Both the position numbers and the translations under genes were made by a program. Shown in pieces: positions 10,079 to 23,398 of a DNA stretch of 64,000 nt. Source of the DNA: Zantedeschia hybrid cultivar (Eukaryota > Streptophyta > Magnoliopsida > Alismatales > Araceae). Location: assembly GCA_030544215.1 (NCBI GenBank), contig JARZZO010000002.1, positions 81,413,150 to 81,477,149 on the forward strand, read 5' to 3'. Under the pieces are notes generated by a model. That model had not been told where the DNA came from. It saw nothing but the letters and a program-made list of their open reading frames with translations, and searched no databases. The first letter of the stretch is position 1. Each line of letters opens with the position of its first letter.

Positions 10079-10723
10079 TAGGACTGTCAACAGATCCGGA
10101 TAATATCTGACTCCGATGTGTATCCATATCCGATTAGTCGGATATTTATCTGATTAAGATATCTGATGGATATATCCAAATATCCGTTTAAATATCCGAT
10201 TAATTTTCGAAGTGGAAACAAAAAATAGATATCCGCTTCGATTATTATCCGACCGATTACGTATTTTGATTAGTTCTTCTAGTTTTAATGATGTTTATAT
10301 ATTTAAATAAACAATTTGATGTTTGAAGTATACGTAAGATGTATGGAGTGATAGTATAGAAATTTAGTGTGATTTTTTTTTAAATTTTGAATGATTTTTT
10401 ATTTATATAAATTATTTTTATCATTTGTTATTGTCTAAAGTATATTTAATAAAGTATGTGAGCCATATATTTATAATTTGAATATTATTAATTTAAATTT
10501 ATAATGCTTATGGGCTATACAAAAAATAAAATTTATAAGTCATTAAGGTAAAAGTCTGATTTAAAATAATTATATATTCAAATTATTATTTAGATTCGAA
10601 TATTATCGGACGAAATCGAATTCAGATAAAATAATTTATTATCAGTTGGATAGTAATGGAAGTCAATAATGTTAAATGAAGCTGAGTCCGGTACTCTCAC
10701 ATCCGCTCCCGTTGACAGCCCTA
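10079..10723. mobile_element. Non-autonomous hAT-like element
   Basis: The ends TAGGACTGTCAACAGATCCGG and CCGTTGACAGCCCTA are inverted repeats of the TAGGGCTGTCAAC type. The interior is rich in GGATATCCG-type motifs and has no coding capacity. Flanking 8-mers ATTGCTTC (10071-10078) and CTTACTTC (10724-10731) match at 6 of 8 bases, consistent with an aged 8-bp hAT target duplication. Confidence 0.65.
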
Positions 10724-11169
10724 CTTACTTCCCGGACTTTAATTTGAATTAAATTCTCGCCCTACGTGTCTTGACCACGTCGCTCTTGCGCGCCTACAAG
10801 TTCAGCTAATTTGAAAAATATTTTGCTGCCATAATTTTCGTGCCGGGTGACCAATAAGAGGGCCGCAACGCAGAAGTATCTCCCGGATCCCCCTCCCAGC
10901 CTGAGATGTCAAATCCTCTGCGCCCATGGATCATTGCACCTAAAATTAACGGTTTTGATGACCTCAATTTTGAAATGGCTCGAATCTTATTTTCTTGGCG
11001 CAGTACGCCCGGTTCATGGAATCTGATTGGGCCAACGGATTCCTCACCGGATACGCATCACGGTTGGGCCCTTTTTTTGTACCGTCGTGGACCGTCTCAG
11101 CAGCTGCTGCAGCTCCATAACACTCTTCTTCTCCAGCTGCTCTCTTTCTCTCTCTCTCTATCAGGGGGG
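10724..11169 (+). promoter_or_regulatory. Upstream region and 5' leader of the EF-hand gene
   Basis: This is a mixed-composition stretch ending in a pyrimidine-rich leader (TCTTTCTCTCTCTCTATC) just before the ATG at 11170. Such CT-rich leaders are common in plant 5' UTRs. No clear TATA box was identified and the transcription start cannot be fixed. Confidence 0.4.
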
Positions 11170-14100
11170 ATGGGGCAGGCGATAGCAACCATCCAGGACA
11201 AGTTCCAGGCGCAATTCCAAGGTATAGTTTTTTCTTCCTTTAACTGGAGTGTTATTTTTCGCCAGTTTTCCCCTGAAAATGTTTGTTTTTCTCCAGGAAG
11301 TGGCTAATCTATTGCTTGCTATAGTCCCTTTTTTCCCCCTTTTTTCTGTGTGTAAGTGCTTGTTGTTGTGTTTCTGTACGTGGATTTTCTTTTTCGCGAT
11401 CCTCTGTGGGGGAAAAATTTCCCCTTTCCACGTTTTGTTGCATCAACCTAGTGTTTCCTGCCTGATATCCATCAGTGATTACAGTACCTGAGGATGAGAT
11501 AGACGTGGGTGGACTTTGTCTCTGTTGACTAGATATCCCGTGCCCATTCATTAGCAAAATCATCCAAAAGATGCTCAAAGGTCTTCAATTTTTAATTTCC
11601 CCCCTTTTTTGCAAGCTAAGGTTTTCATTTCTAAGGGCATCATTTTTAGAAGAGGACATTTGAGTGGGGACTGGAACACCTTTGTTCTATCACTGGGTTC
11701 TTGGTTGTTATTCCTGTAGTTTTCATCCGATTAGTGGTCGTTCTTTTCTCTTTTTTTTATTTATAACAATGTCCTAGAAGTGAGGTTTGCCCCCTTTCGC
11801 TACTTATTAGTAGAATTTTATCTTTTTATCTTGCATAAATGTTTTGATCGATTGCGTGTGCACAATTAAGTGTCCTGATACTGATGTGGTATTGTTGAGA
11901 TGTTCAGCAAGGGAGTGGAGGGAAAGGCAAATCAAGAAGATAACAGACAAAGCATTTGATAAGTTTAAGAATGATGCCGGGAAGGATCACCTCAGTTTTG
12001 AGGATGTCTACATTGCCGTCCTTTATGTCTATAAGTATGCAAGTTTCATTTTAACTATGTTTATGGATTCTGTTCCATTTTAATTGTGGGAAGTTTATGA
12101 GAATATTAAGTCCTCTTTTGTCCTTTTTTGTTTTCTGTAATGCTTTTGATTCAGTGATATCAACAAGCATTTGCCTGGGCCACACACTGATCCGCCTTCC
12201 AAAGAAAAGTTGAAGGCTATGATTGAGGTAACTTATTAGTTTCCTGTGAACCACTATCTTGTTGTTATCGCTAAAGGACTAAACGTGCATTTCCTTTTAG
12301 TTTCTTTTTTTACTTTCTTTGTCTAATGCCCATTCACCAACTTTATTAAATTTGTTTTGTGTGCTCACCATGGAATATGGTTCAAACGATATATTTGTTG
12401 GAAAAGGATGGCCAACTCCACGTAGGTCAGAGACACAGAAAACTGGAAAATCGAGTCAGATCAGCTTAATGACTTAGGAGCAACTCTCTCTTGTGACTCC
12501 AGTTGATTCAGCTATGATTTAGATGCTTCTATCCCTTGAATGCCATAAAACGATATATCCCCTTTGAAATGCCATACCTATGTCACTTGGAAGATTCTTA
12601 TGCAAACCGGGTATTGGAATTACTGTAAACATTGTTGACTTGTGTGAGTTGGCATGAATCAAGATGATACGACAAACCATGATGCCACTTGAAGTAAAAA
12701 CAAGAAAGCGTTATTGATATGGATACTAGAGAAAAATTACTGCTTCTATAATAATCTCAAACAATTGATTAAGTGGAGTTCAATTCAGTCCTAAAGGTAG
12801 ATAAACTTCATTAGACATCTTTGTTAATGGGACAAAGAAAACATATGGTGAAGCCAAGTAATTTCATTTGTGACAGAAATTTTAAATATTCATACATTAG
12901 TATTTTTATTAGATTTTTTGCTGAAGTATTTCTCTCAAATATCTTTCTCTAGACTAACTCTCCTCATATCAGATACTATCCGTATCTGCTTGGACATCAG
13001 AGAATATCTGAAATTTGATTTCTATTCTATATTCTAATCATAGACGGAGCATATACAAATTATCTATTTAAAGCATGGTTTGGTGTATTGAACTGGATCG
13101 GGCTGACACGTACGAGTCGACTTGTATATGGACGAGTCCGAGTCTCTAGGACGGTTCGAGTCGAGCCGACTCGATGCGTCTCAGTCTAACTCATGCCGAC
13201 TTGATGTGACTCGTATGTGACTCGTGATGGCTCGTGCGAGACGCTGCGATCCGGCATGGGTTGCTGCGATCCGGCATGGGTTGCTGTGATCCGGCTTAAG
13301 CCTTCTAAATGTGACTTAACGTGACTTGTATCTTAGTAAATAGTCTTCTTTCTAATTTGATAAGTAATAAACTTTTTTTCTCCAATTGATAAATAATTAG
13401 ACTTTTATCTCTAATTTAATAGGTGATTTACACTTCTATATTGATTAATAGGGAATATTTCTCCTAAATTTGACTTAAAGTCATTGTCGTTAATAAACCA
13501 CTATAGTTAAAAGTTTATTTATGTCATAATTATTCACAAAATTAAAGAATCTAAAAAGAATAAAAAAATAAGTATGGATCGGCCTGACTCATGCGAGTCG
13601 GATCGAGTCGGTTTGAGTCGGTCCGAGTGGGATCGACATCGTATCGTATCTAGGAAGATCCAATATGGATCAACGATATGGTGAACCTTGGTTTAAAGTA
13701 AACGAACAGACATGGAAATTCCATGTCCGCTCCATTTGCAGCCCTAATATGTGCCATGAATCCAAAGAATTAAGAATTGAATGTTTGAAGTTTGAACTAG
13801 ACCACCCCTGGCTAGTTCTAGTTCCGCTTCCTGTTCCTATTCCAAAGCCGTTTTTGGTCATTTACTTCCATATGGAAGTAGACCGGTTTTGGCCAGCTCC
13901 AATCCGTTTTAGCCAATTTTGAACTGGTTTGCCAGGTTTTTAGAAATGAAACTTCTATAGGTCATTGTTGTCAAGACGTCCAAGGTGATCAAGGTAGTGG
14001 CCCACCGCCTCACTGCTTAGGCGACAAGGCGAGGCGCCTAGGCATAGCCTAGTTTATATAACCTAGTATGTTTCAAGAGGATTACTATCTTCATTTTTCA

Positions 14101-17100
14101 CCATATAAAATTGATTTTCTATTTATATACGAAGGTGGCATTCACGATATTCAACATATATTTATAGTGTAAAAATAAAAAAATAGAATAAATGGCAAAC
14201 ATTAACAAATGAGTAAGGAAAAAACCAATGAGAACTTTGAAGTATGTCAATCAAGATGACAAAAAAAAAACTCAGCCTGAAATTACTAGTTAGATAATCA
14301 TGCCATGTAAAGAAAGAAAGACAAATATAAGATATACTTAAATAAATAATAAGTAGACCAACATACTATACTATTGTTGTATTTTTTCATTTATCAATTG
14401 TTAAACATAGTGACATGTCTAAATTTGAAAGGAGGAAAGGAAAGGAAAGGAAACCCCCCTGGCAGAAGAATCCCATGCAAAGTGGAAGTTTAGCCATCTA
14501 TTTCCCCTTTTTGATGTAAACATGATCAAATATATGAAAATACCCTTCAACTTCTTTCTAATGACTAAAATAGACATAAAAGAAGGCTGGTTGTTTCTAC
14601 AACAAGGCGGGCTGGGCAGGTCTTAAGTGGGCTTGGTGCCCCTTAGGCGGCCTAGGCAAGCGCCTTAATGGATTGCTCGTCTAGGCGTCTGGTCGCCTTG
14701 GGAACAAGGGAGTGCCTTGTCACCTAGGCGACGCCTTGAAAGCAATGTCATAGGTCATCACTTTTGCAACTATCTAAGCTTTAAAGTGGCAGTTCTTTAT
14801 TATGCCTTTTGAGGCGGGCTTTATGGGTTTGAAACTTAGTTAGCAAGGTTTGTGCTTCATTTGCGATGTTGAGGATACCTATTTTTTAAGCTCATTAGTT
14901 CAGTAATAGAGAATCTTTATAGAAGTGTACATCCACAATTTTTTGAGGTAGATTATACTTCCAAAAACATATGAATTTGCATTTCAACTCTCTTAGATAG
15001 CTAATATTTGATACTAGCTTTTGTATTGTCCAACATCTTATCACTCATCTGACTTATAAAGCATTCTACTTACCATGACTATAAAAGCCATTTTCCGGTG
15101 CACATCCTAGCTGAAAAGATGAAGCTAAAGCATTAACGATTTGCTGCATCTTTAGAAGTGCACACTAACTTTCCCATGCAAAAATTGTTGCACATACTAT
15201 GATACAATTTAAATCTTTATGGAGATCGCATTTAAGTTTCATCTTTATTACCTCAGTCGTGGTTTACCAATTCAGTGCGACTTGGTACAATTTGTATTAG
15301 TCTTTTTGGTTTTTCAGATTTATGAGTCGTAGAAGTGGGACTCACTAAGTCACCCGAGACCCTTGATGGTCACTGTTTAGGGAGACACGGCAAGAAGACT
15401 CATAAAGCCGTGTCGACATGAGTCGACATGGACACACGTGTCGACTCGTGTCGACGCGTATTCCTTGTACCTCCCATAGTTCTGCCGTTCCGTATCCTGC
15501 CTTTTCTTCTCTCCTGCCCACAATCCCGCCTTTTCTTCTTTCCCGCCCGCAATCGTTCCTCTCCTCCCTCCTACTTTCTCAGCATGCGAAGTGGATGGGC
15601 ATCGTCAACGCCAACACGTCAACATCCTGCCATGCACAGGACTTCATCTTTTGTAAAGCCAACGCCCAAGGGATAAACTGCTCCATATTGGATGTATTTT
15701 GTAAAGTTAAAGTTGTTACATTGCCATAGGAGTTTTTTTAGAAAGGGAAAAGAGGGAGGAAATGATCGATAGATGGGAGGGTCCTTAATATTTAGAATGA
15801 ATAATTATATTTAATTCTTTTATTTAACAAATTTTTGTTAAAAATATTTAAATATGTTATATTTATACCTGAAATCTTGAATAGTTCCTTAAAATTTTAA
15901 AGAATGTACTTAATAGCTTAATCAATAGTCTAAAAATTGTATTAATTTTTTGGTATATATTGATAACTAGACATAATTTATATACGTAAAATTTCACTGT
16001 TCCCATGTCCGCATGTCTTATTGTTAATAATTTGCCGTGTCCGACACGCGTATCCGTGTTGACACTTGACACACGTGTCCGTGTCCTTCAGATCATAGTT
16101 TATGGTTTGAATCTACTCAAACCGATTGGTAATGACTTCAACTGACTCGTAACAACCTGTAGCTGATCATAATGACTCATAGTGGACTCAAGTGAATGCA
16201 TAACCTACTCAAGTTGACTCATAACTAACTTGAGCTTACTTGCAATGACTCATGAGGATCAAACCACCCACTCAGATGGAGTTAGAATTTGGTGGACCTT
16301 TGGTAGGATCCTTTGTTTCTTTTGATGAGATTGATGACTGACTAAAATCAACATGTATCAAGTATAATGAGTTTGGACTCATCATTGGATCATTTCTGTT
16401 CATGTTGAATTTATATCGAATTTGACTTTGTAATTTGTATGACGTTAATTTGTACTTCATTTTCATGTAATTAGATGCTTTTTAGGTAAATTATTTCACT
16501 TTCATAATCATTAATAGGGTAGAGATGTCCTAAATTTGATTTGAAGTGACGTCATTGTTAAAACTATTACAAGGTAGAATCTCACAAATTAAACTTTGAT
16601 AATTATTCATAAAATTGAAGAGTCTAAGGAAAGGTCTATGTCATAAGAAATTGGCCTGAATCGGGTATATTCGTATGACTTACGCTAGATAAAATCTCTA
16701 GTAACCGCTTTCACTAGACAAGGGAAATGTTAATATCTTTATTTCATCAAAAAATACAAAATGGAATAAAGGTAGCAAATCTTTGGTCAGCTCCCCAGTT
16801 GATCCTGGTTTGTCTCCTAGACCTATTGTGCACATTGTTAGGAATCCCCAGACCGAGGAAGGGTCATATACATTGGCTTGATAAGCTATCACACAATAGT
16901 AAGGTAGTCCCTAATAGTCTTGACCCACTTAAATAGTTCTTTCTTAAAAGTATAAATCATATTTTTATTTTCCATTTTTACACTCGTAGAACTGATGCAT
17001 CATTTGATCAGTAGATGGTCATTCTTTAAAAAGCTTCATGTCCAAATCCCACAATCCCCACACCTAATTATTTACCAAACTACTTGTCATTTAGTCAATG

Positions 17101-20013
17101 TGCTCTTTAGTGGTACAATTGGCATTTGATTGGTCCAATTTCAATTCGAAGTGCCTTCTGTGCCATGCTGTCTACATTTGCATCTCAAAAACCACTGGTG
17201 CTATTGATAATAAAAAAGATTCAAGTTTGTAGCTAAGTTCTTTAAGAATGAGCATATCATTGTTTGAAGAAAAAGCAGATTAATAAAGTGCATTAAGCTA
17301 AATATCGGAGTTGTGGAAGGGATCAAATGATAAAGTAAGCAGTTCTTGCCTCAACTTCAAGACAAACTTGAAAGGCATCATTCTTTCTGAAAGATGTTAA
17401 CAGATATCTTCATATACTTCAAGTGACCCTGGAGGAAATTAGTATTTTGAGGAGTATATGTGTGATGCCCTATAAAAGAATCTCTATTCATTATGAATAG
17501 TGGTTCTTCAGCCACAAATTCTTGCTCAAGGTGCAAAATTGATGAAGAACCTGATCATATATCACAGTTATTGATTTTCCAAACAAATCTTCAGCCAAGA
17601 TTTGTATGCCCAACGTCCAAAATTGATGAACCTGATGATCTATCAGAGCTCTTGTTTCACCAAACCAAGTGATGAACCTTTTGTTATTGAGCAAATTCCA
17701 ACATCAGAACTAGCAGAGAAGTCTTTAATTGTAAATGAAATTGCAAGGTCATTAATGTGGTAGTTTTTATATTTTATTTTGGATAATATATGATTTATGT
17801 CCTTCCAGTACGCCTAGTTTCAGAAAATAATTTAGGAAAAAGCTTATTTTTTGAAAATGGAGGAATTTACATGCATTGCAAATTTATCAACAGCCCTCAA
17901 GATCAGATTCTTGGCATTGTACGTGTAGGAAAAAAAAAAAGTAGGGGCTCCATAGTCCCACGTCAGTTGTTGAGATTGCGGCCCTGCACTTAAAGAAGGT
18001 TATCACCTTCCTTGAATCAGTATGAACTTGCCATCAGATTGTTACAAACTATTCTTGAAGATGAATGAAAGTGATGCTACTGGTGCAGTTCAGAGCATCG
18101 ATTTGGTTTCATCATCAACTTAATTACATATTCTACAGTTAAAATGCCCTGGCGTAGTTGGCTTGGAGAGGTTAACTCTGCAAGGTTGCAGGATCAAACC
18201 CTCACTGTTTTTGAGTTGGCAGGCAACTGGTTTGCAGTCTTCCCACATGATTACGTGGGGCTTTTTGTGTTTTTCTGCATCTCCCACATATTGTTGCATT
18301 CAATTCTTGCGGGTGAATAGATTGGATGAGTAAGAGTCGAGCACAATTTTATCCAACTAGGAAAAGTGAAGTAGGCAGACTTCACCTTTCCATTATTTAC
18401 ACCATAATCTTAAGACAGATGTAACTTTCAAACAGTAAATCATGCTGTCATCACAAAATGGATGCACTTAAACTTGGATATGCGTATCTTCATCTAGAGA
18501 GCGAAGTAGGCAGATTTCAGAAAGTTTGTTGGTGAATAAGATGTACTTAAGCTTGAGAATAAGTTTCTCCATCTAGGGGATGGGGAGTGTAGTATTCAGA
18601 CTTCAGCTCTCTAGAGATGCTGCTTGTAAACAGCAAATCATGTTGACATGACGTGATGAATGTTTTGAACTCGAGTATGTGCATCTCTAACCAGGGAGTG
18701 AAGCAGGCAGATTTCAACCATCTTGTAATACCATCATCTTAAGACGGATGAAACTTTCAAACAGCAATCGTATTGATAGGTGGTTTGTAGCAATGTCCGT
18801 TGTGCAATTCTTATTTATGAATCTATGATAGATTTTCAAGGTTTGGCCACTTGGAGGTCAAAAGCTTTCACATGTTGGATGTGGGGATTGAATTTTAACT
18901 TCTCACTCACTGATTTACAATAATTTCTTGTAGAATAAGAAACCATCTGAAAATCTTTCTGTTTGTTGGTTGCAAACAGAAGCTCTTTAAACCAAGTTAC
19001 CAAAATCTGGTCCGGTGAAGCTTGTTGTTTGGGTTCATAAAATACAAGCATGCATGATAGTCTTTTAATTCATTTTCAGAGAGAGCAAATCAGTCTTCTT
19101 TTATATAGGGTTATGGATAGTGTTTGGACCACTGTTCTCCGTGTCTTTCCTCATTTTCCTTTTCTTTCCTACCTCTCAGATTGTCGTTAATGTTCCTATG
19201 AGGGGGATGCATCCCTGATCTATAATTATTCACACCAAGTTCACCAGCTTTATCTATTGATGGATTGTCTGTTTGATTGCTACACTTTCAGAGGGACATT
19301 TCTTCTTGTTTAGTTGCACTTGAATTTCGATTTTTGAATTCAAATTGTAATCTTCTTGATTATTTTCCAAGTGTACCTGTGTAATTTTAGAAGCTGTACT
19401 CTATTATAACATCTTTGCACTACATTTTTATGATTAGTTCTAATGTGCATGCAATTTAGTCTGCATTTTTTCTTGAATAAGGACTTCCTATTTGTCCAAT
19501 CCCATCCATGGTTTCTTTTACTTCAAAAGTTACATATCAAATTTTATGTTTGTACAGTCTCATCTGTTCATAATTCGGTCCTTGTAAAAGTAAAACCTTC
19601 AATAGGAAGGACTGTATTGTAGAAGATATGTCCTATTGGTGCACGTCCAACATCTCATATGGATCTATTCTGTCTAGAAAAGATTAGCACTGTTTTAGTT
19701 TTGGTTTGTTTGATGCCCTGCATGTTCAATCTTCCTTTGTACACAGGAATATGATTTGAACCTGGATGGCCTACTTGACCGTGAAGAATTTGCTGAGTTC
19801 ATTAGGAAGTTGACAGCTGATACACTAACTCTGGTCAGTCGAAATCTGATAATAGCTTTTGTGGTGGCACCAACACTGGCACTAATCACAAAGCGGTCAA
19901 CTGAACGAGTTCCTGGAGTCGGCAGAGTGGTGCAAAGGATTCCCAATTCCATATATGCCTCCGTGGTAACTCTTGCAGTTGTGCTGCTTCAGAATTCGAC
20001 TGAGGATTTTTAG
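11170..20013 (+). CDS. EF-hand calcium-binding family protein, 172 aa, four exons
   Basis: Exons are 11170-11221, 11908-12034, 12155-12227 and 19747-20013. All introns are GT-AG, and phases 1, 2 and 0 join into one frame of 173 codons. The protein begins MGQAIATIQDKFQAQFQ. A degenerate first EF-hand region lies around residues 30-55 (FDKFKNDAGKDHLSFEDV). Residues 87-98 form a canonical loop with Asp87, Asn89, Asp91, Gly92, Asp95 and Glu98 in the ligand positions, so one calcium-binding site is predicted. The C-terminal 65 residues hold two hydrophobic stretches around a basic segment, suggesting membrane association. The family resembles small plant EF-hand proteins of unknown exact role; calcium sensing is inferred. 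The start is chosen because it gives an in-phase first exon after a CT-rich leader. Intron 3 (12228-19746) is unusually large and repeat-filled. Its paralog's last exon lies at 140-412. Confidence 0.82.
13081..13660. repeat. GAGTC/GACTC-rich repeat block in intron 3
   Basis: The block is bracketed by direct copies of GGATCGGSCTGAC..GAGTCG near 13096 and 13578, and is dense in GAGTCG and GACTCG motifs. Related GACTCAT/GACTCGT-rich sequence recurs at about 15330-15440 and 16100-16270 in the same intron. It may be a decayed mobile element; no terminal inverted repeat was resolved. Confidence 0.45.
13243..13302. repeat. 20-bp minisatellite, about 2.8 copies
   Basis: The unit GCTGCGATCCGGCATGGGTT is repeated twice exactly, followed by a diverged partial third copy (GCTGTGATCCGGC). 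Confidence 0.8.
13966..14749. mobile_element. Non-autonomous Mutator-like element in EF-hand intron 3
   Basis: Both ends carry GCCTAGGCG-type sequence in inverted orientation (left TTGTCAAGACGTCC..AAGGTGA; right TCACCTAGGCGACGCCTTGAAAGCAA). The exact 9-bp repeat ATAGGTCAT flanks it at 13957-13965 and 14750-14758. A 9-bp target duplication with longer inverted ends fits a Mutator-like element. No transposase is encoded in the 784 bp. Confidence 0.75.
18147..18330 (+). repeat. tRNA-like (SINE-type) sequence
   Basis: TGGCGTAGTTGG matches the pol III A-box consensus and AGGATCAAACCC resembles a B-box about 40 bp downstream, the arrangement of a tRNA-derived SINE head. No A-rich tail or target duplication was found, so it is a possible old copy only. 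Confidence 0.35.
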
Positions 20014-22299
20014 TGGAACTGGTCACTTTTCCCTTGCGGAAAGCCAGTTTGAAAAGGGGCATGCTTCAATAAGTTAAAAACATAATCTTTTTTTTTTTTT
20101 TTTACTTTGATAACGGTTCTATTATTATTTGTTGGATGTTAAAAACTGTTGTTAGTGTGATGTGTTTCTGATAGTCTGTACAGGATGCTGCTGTTCCTCA
20201 CAATAGTGTTCACTTATGTGGGAAAACTATTAGGTTGATTTCTATGTTAACCTCAATTTTATTTTCTTTTTCCTGCCTCATTTCAGTGTTCTTGCATTCC
20301 CTGAGAATCCAACGAGTGAGGAACATTGCTACTTCAGTAATAAGTCATGGTAAAGCCTGTGATTTGTTCCCTTTTTGAGCAGAAGCTGGATACTTTTGAT
20401 TCGTGACTAAGGCTGGATTGTTTTTTGCATTCAACAAGAACACATTCCTTTTTTGGGAATTCGAGTAGAAGAACCCATTTGTTGTCGTTAGAATGCCTCA
20501 ACCTCATAAATATATGGGATGCAGCCATTTGATGTATAGGGAGTCATGGCGAGAGAGGGAACATTTGGAGAGCAGACTGCATGAATGCCTCTTAGGTATT
20601 ATCTGATAATGCTTCTATTTTACCTAGTAGACATAGCAACTAGCAAGAAGACTTGTATGTAAACTCGGCTATGTACCCTTATAATCCATCCTTGCCTTGG
20701 CTTCAAAAACTGCCATTTAGGGTTGAGATAGCTGTCAATATCATAGTCCCATATTAGTTATGTATGTGTGAGCATTAAAAAAACTTGGGTTCTTTTACTC
20801 TGTTTGAATTTGCTTTGAACTAGATATTTTAATAGTATTAGAGTTAAGAATATCCTTGGTCTTATTTACGTCATCTGTCTTATGTGCTAAGCCATTTAAA
20901 TTTTTTTATTGCTTTGGCCAAATTTGCAATTTAACATGGAAGAAAGGGGGCAGTAACATCCCATGTATTTTGTGTTGCATGCTGTCATATGGTAGTGGAG
21001 TTGGCCTGTTCTTGCTGAGCTCTCAGACCCATTTTTGTCTTGCATCCCACACGACGCACCTTTCTTGATAATGCCTTTAACATGTGAGGTGGGGGTTGGA
21101 GAATGTCAAAGTGGCATGAGCCCACTAGGGCCCATGAAGCGTAGCTACATCTGGCCTGTATGGCCCACTAAATCAGCTCACGTGGGCCATTTAGAGAGCC
21201 CATTCGACTCATGGGCTTCCTTTTTCACAGGACGGGCATAGAGTTGACATTGAAAGATTCCGGCAAAGTCCATTCGGCTAGACCGGCCTGTTCAAACCGG
21301 GCCTCCGGGCTGGTCCGGCCCAATTGACACCCTACTAGGTTCTTGGTGGCTTCCTGAGAAGTCTGAACTCCAGCATAAGTGCTCGACCATGGGAAGTTGA
21401 AGCACAGTTGATAAACCTAGACAAATTGAAAGTGGTGGCAGCTCGTTAACTGAGACCCTCATCTTGAGCATAGGTCATGACTCTCGGCACACTGTTGTTG
21501 ATTCTGTCCACACTACTTACAAATGTGGCAGCAAATTTACGAAGAGTTCGACTTGGTGCACACTTGTGCGGGCGGGTGTGCACGCGCACCGTTCGACTTG
21601 GTGCACACCTGTGCGGGTGGATGTTCAGGCGCAGCATACGTTGATAGGCCCGTGTGGATGGGACCCACCCGTGCCGACCTATTTTAAGAACTGTGAAGCA
21701 CTCTCCCACACACATCCCAGGCCATTACCAACCAGTGTGAGTAGGTAACCAATGATTGGAAGTCACCCAAATAGACATAGAGGAGTTATAAGATGTAGAA
21801 AAATAGAAGAAAAAGTGTACAACTTACATTCGAAAAAGGTACAATCAAGTTTTCCAATTTCATAGCTAAATAAACTGAGTCTAACATGATCTTTGGCTAA
21901 GTAGTGCAAGTTACAATTGAAAATTCTTCGACAGTGAAAATATCAAGGAAACTCTTTAGTAATTGTAATTCATATTTTTAAACCCATAAGTAGGTATCTC
22001 CAACCAAAGAAAAGGTGCTATAAATTTAGGAGATTCTTATATGAATACCATGGTAAATATTTTATTCGAGTAAAATATATATTATGTTTTTAAAATATAT
22101 TTTTATGTAAATAAACTTTATTAGGAGTCTTTATATGAAAATCCTGAAGTTTGGAATCCCTCACTTTACGGACTGCCTTCGGCATTTTCCAAAACTTTTA
22201 CAAACCTTATATTTTCCAGGTTTTTCACGTTTCCCTCCATGCACAAGTGCAGCTGCCCACCAGCTAACAAATACCTGCCATCACACCGAATATCTTTTT
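20014..22299. other. Spacer after the EF-hand gene
   Basis: It contains the 3' UTR of the EF-hand gene (T-rich run near 20089-20103) and no recognised gene. A stretch ending AATTGACACCCTA near 21334 looks like one end of a decayed hAT-like element. Confidence 0.45.
21546..21635. repeat. 45-bp tandem repeat, two copies
   Basis: GTTCGACTTGGTGCACAC starts both copies (21546 and 21591). The second copy is diverged at its 3' half. GC-rich compared with its surroundings. Confidence 0.75.
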
Positions 22300-22661
22300 G
22301 AGTAATATTTGCTGTAATGTCCCTCCTAACTATAATGGGATATTGTAGTAGGTAAATTATATATATTATATATATATTTTTTCAGGTCGATCCCGAAGTG
22401 CCTTAACCGTCAGAACAATGCAATGTCCGATCGGATGATCTAAAAAAATCTGAAAAATAAAAAACCGAATCCTATTGTACAATAAAAATATCTTTAATGG
22501 GCTGAGACCAATAATAGGTTTCTATTGTTCAGATTTTTTTTGAGACTTCCGATTAGGCATTGCACTGTATGGATGATTAGGACATCTTAAGACTGACCTG
22601 AAAAAAAAAATAATGCCCCCATTACAGTTAGAGGAGACATTGCAACAAGTATTACTCTATC
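22300..22661. mobile_element. Foldback MITE (GAGTAATACTTG family)
   Basis: The left arm GAGTAATATTTGCTGTAATG plus CCTCCTAACTATAATGGG is repeated inverted at the right end (CCCCCATTACAGTTAGAGG..ACAAGTATTACTC). The interior has the family core with a palindromic centre around 22480-22520. Flanks TATCTTTTT (22291-22299) and CATCTTTTT (22662-22670) match at 8 of 9 bases. Confidence 0.75.
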
Positions 22662-22664
22662 CAT

Positions 22665-22870
22665 CTTTTTTATCTTTCTATTGTTGTACTGTGATTCTTT
22701 TGGGGCTATGTTGCCGCCGTTGGCACCAAACGAGGGCCCCTTCCGTAATGGGAGGAACAGTTCAAATAAATCAGAAAAGTCCCCACCATCCGGATTCGAA
22801 CTTGGGGTGAACCATCCTATCTTCCCTATTCGTTACCAACTGGGCTACAGCCCATTGATACGAAAAGGAT
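22665..22870 (-). repeat. tRNA-derived SINE-like element
   Basis: On the minus strand TAGCCCAGTTGG (perfect A-box fit) is followed about 45 bp later by AAGTTCGAATCCGG (B-box). Downstream, on the same strand, the sequence ends in an A-rich segment (AGAAAGATAAAAAAGATGG). The acceptor arms needed for a working tRNA are not seen, so a SINE is preferred over a tRNA gene. Borders are approximate. Confidence 0.5.
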
Positions 22871-23398
22871 ATTGTTAGGATGCCCGGACTAGTATTACTG
22901 CTGAGGTGATCAATGGCTAACTTTAAAGTTATTTTTGATACAACTTTTTGTATAACTAATACAATTAATGAGAATTTTCACCTTTACTCTTCATCAATTA
23001 ACTTTGAGTTAGATGCTCACATGTTCATCCGTAACGTATCTCAATACGTATGATAAGTGTGCCGTCCGGTTTGGATATTGATGGGAAGAGTCCACCCACG
23101 CATACTTCCAAAGCATTGCAAGCAGTGGAAGAAGCACACTCTTGGTAACATCAGTGGAACCAATAATTATAATGGGAAACATGATGATCATGTGCTCGAC
23201 TTTATCCACATGATAGGGGACAGTTGATGATGAGAGCCATCATGCCTTTCCTCTTAAACATTTAAATCGAATTCCCATGCAATGAAGCGCGCGTTATGGC
23301 GTCTCACTTTGGCTTGGAATCAGGAAAGAGTTGGCCCATTTCCCTTTTGAGTTTGTTCCCTTCTTGTGGCCCATTTGGCCACTTCACTTTACTTTCCT

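Noticed and set aside
22790..22870. Minus-strand tRNA gene
   Set aside because: A-box and B-box are good, but a paired acceptor stem and normal anticodon arm could not be placed; a SINE head is more likely.
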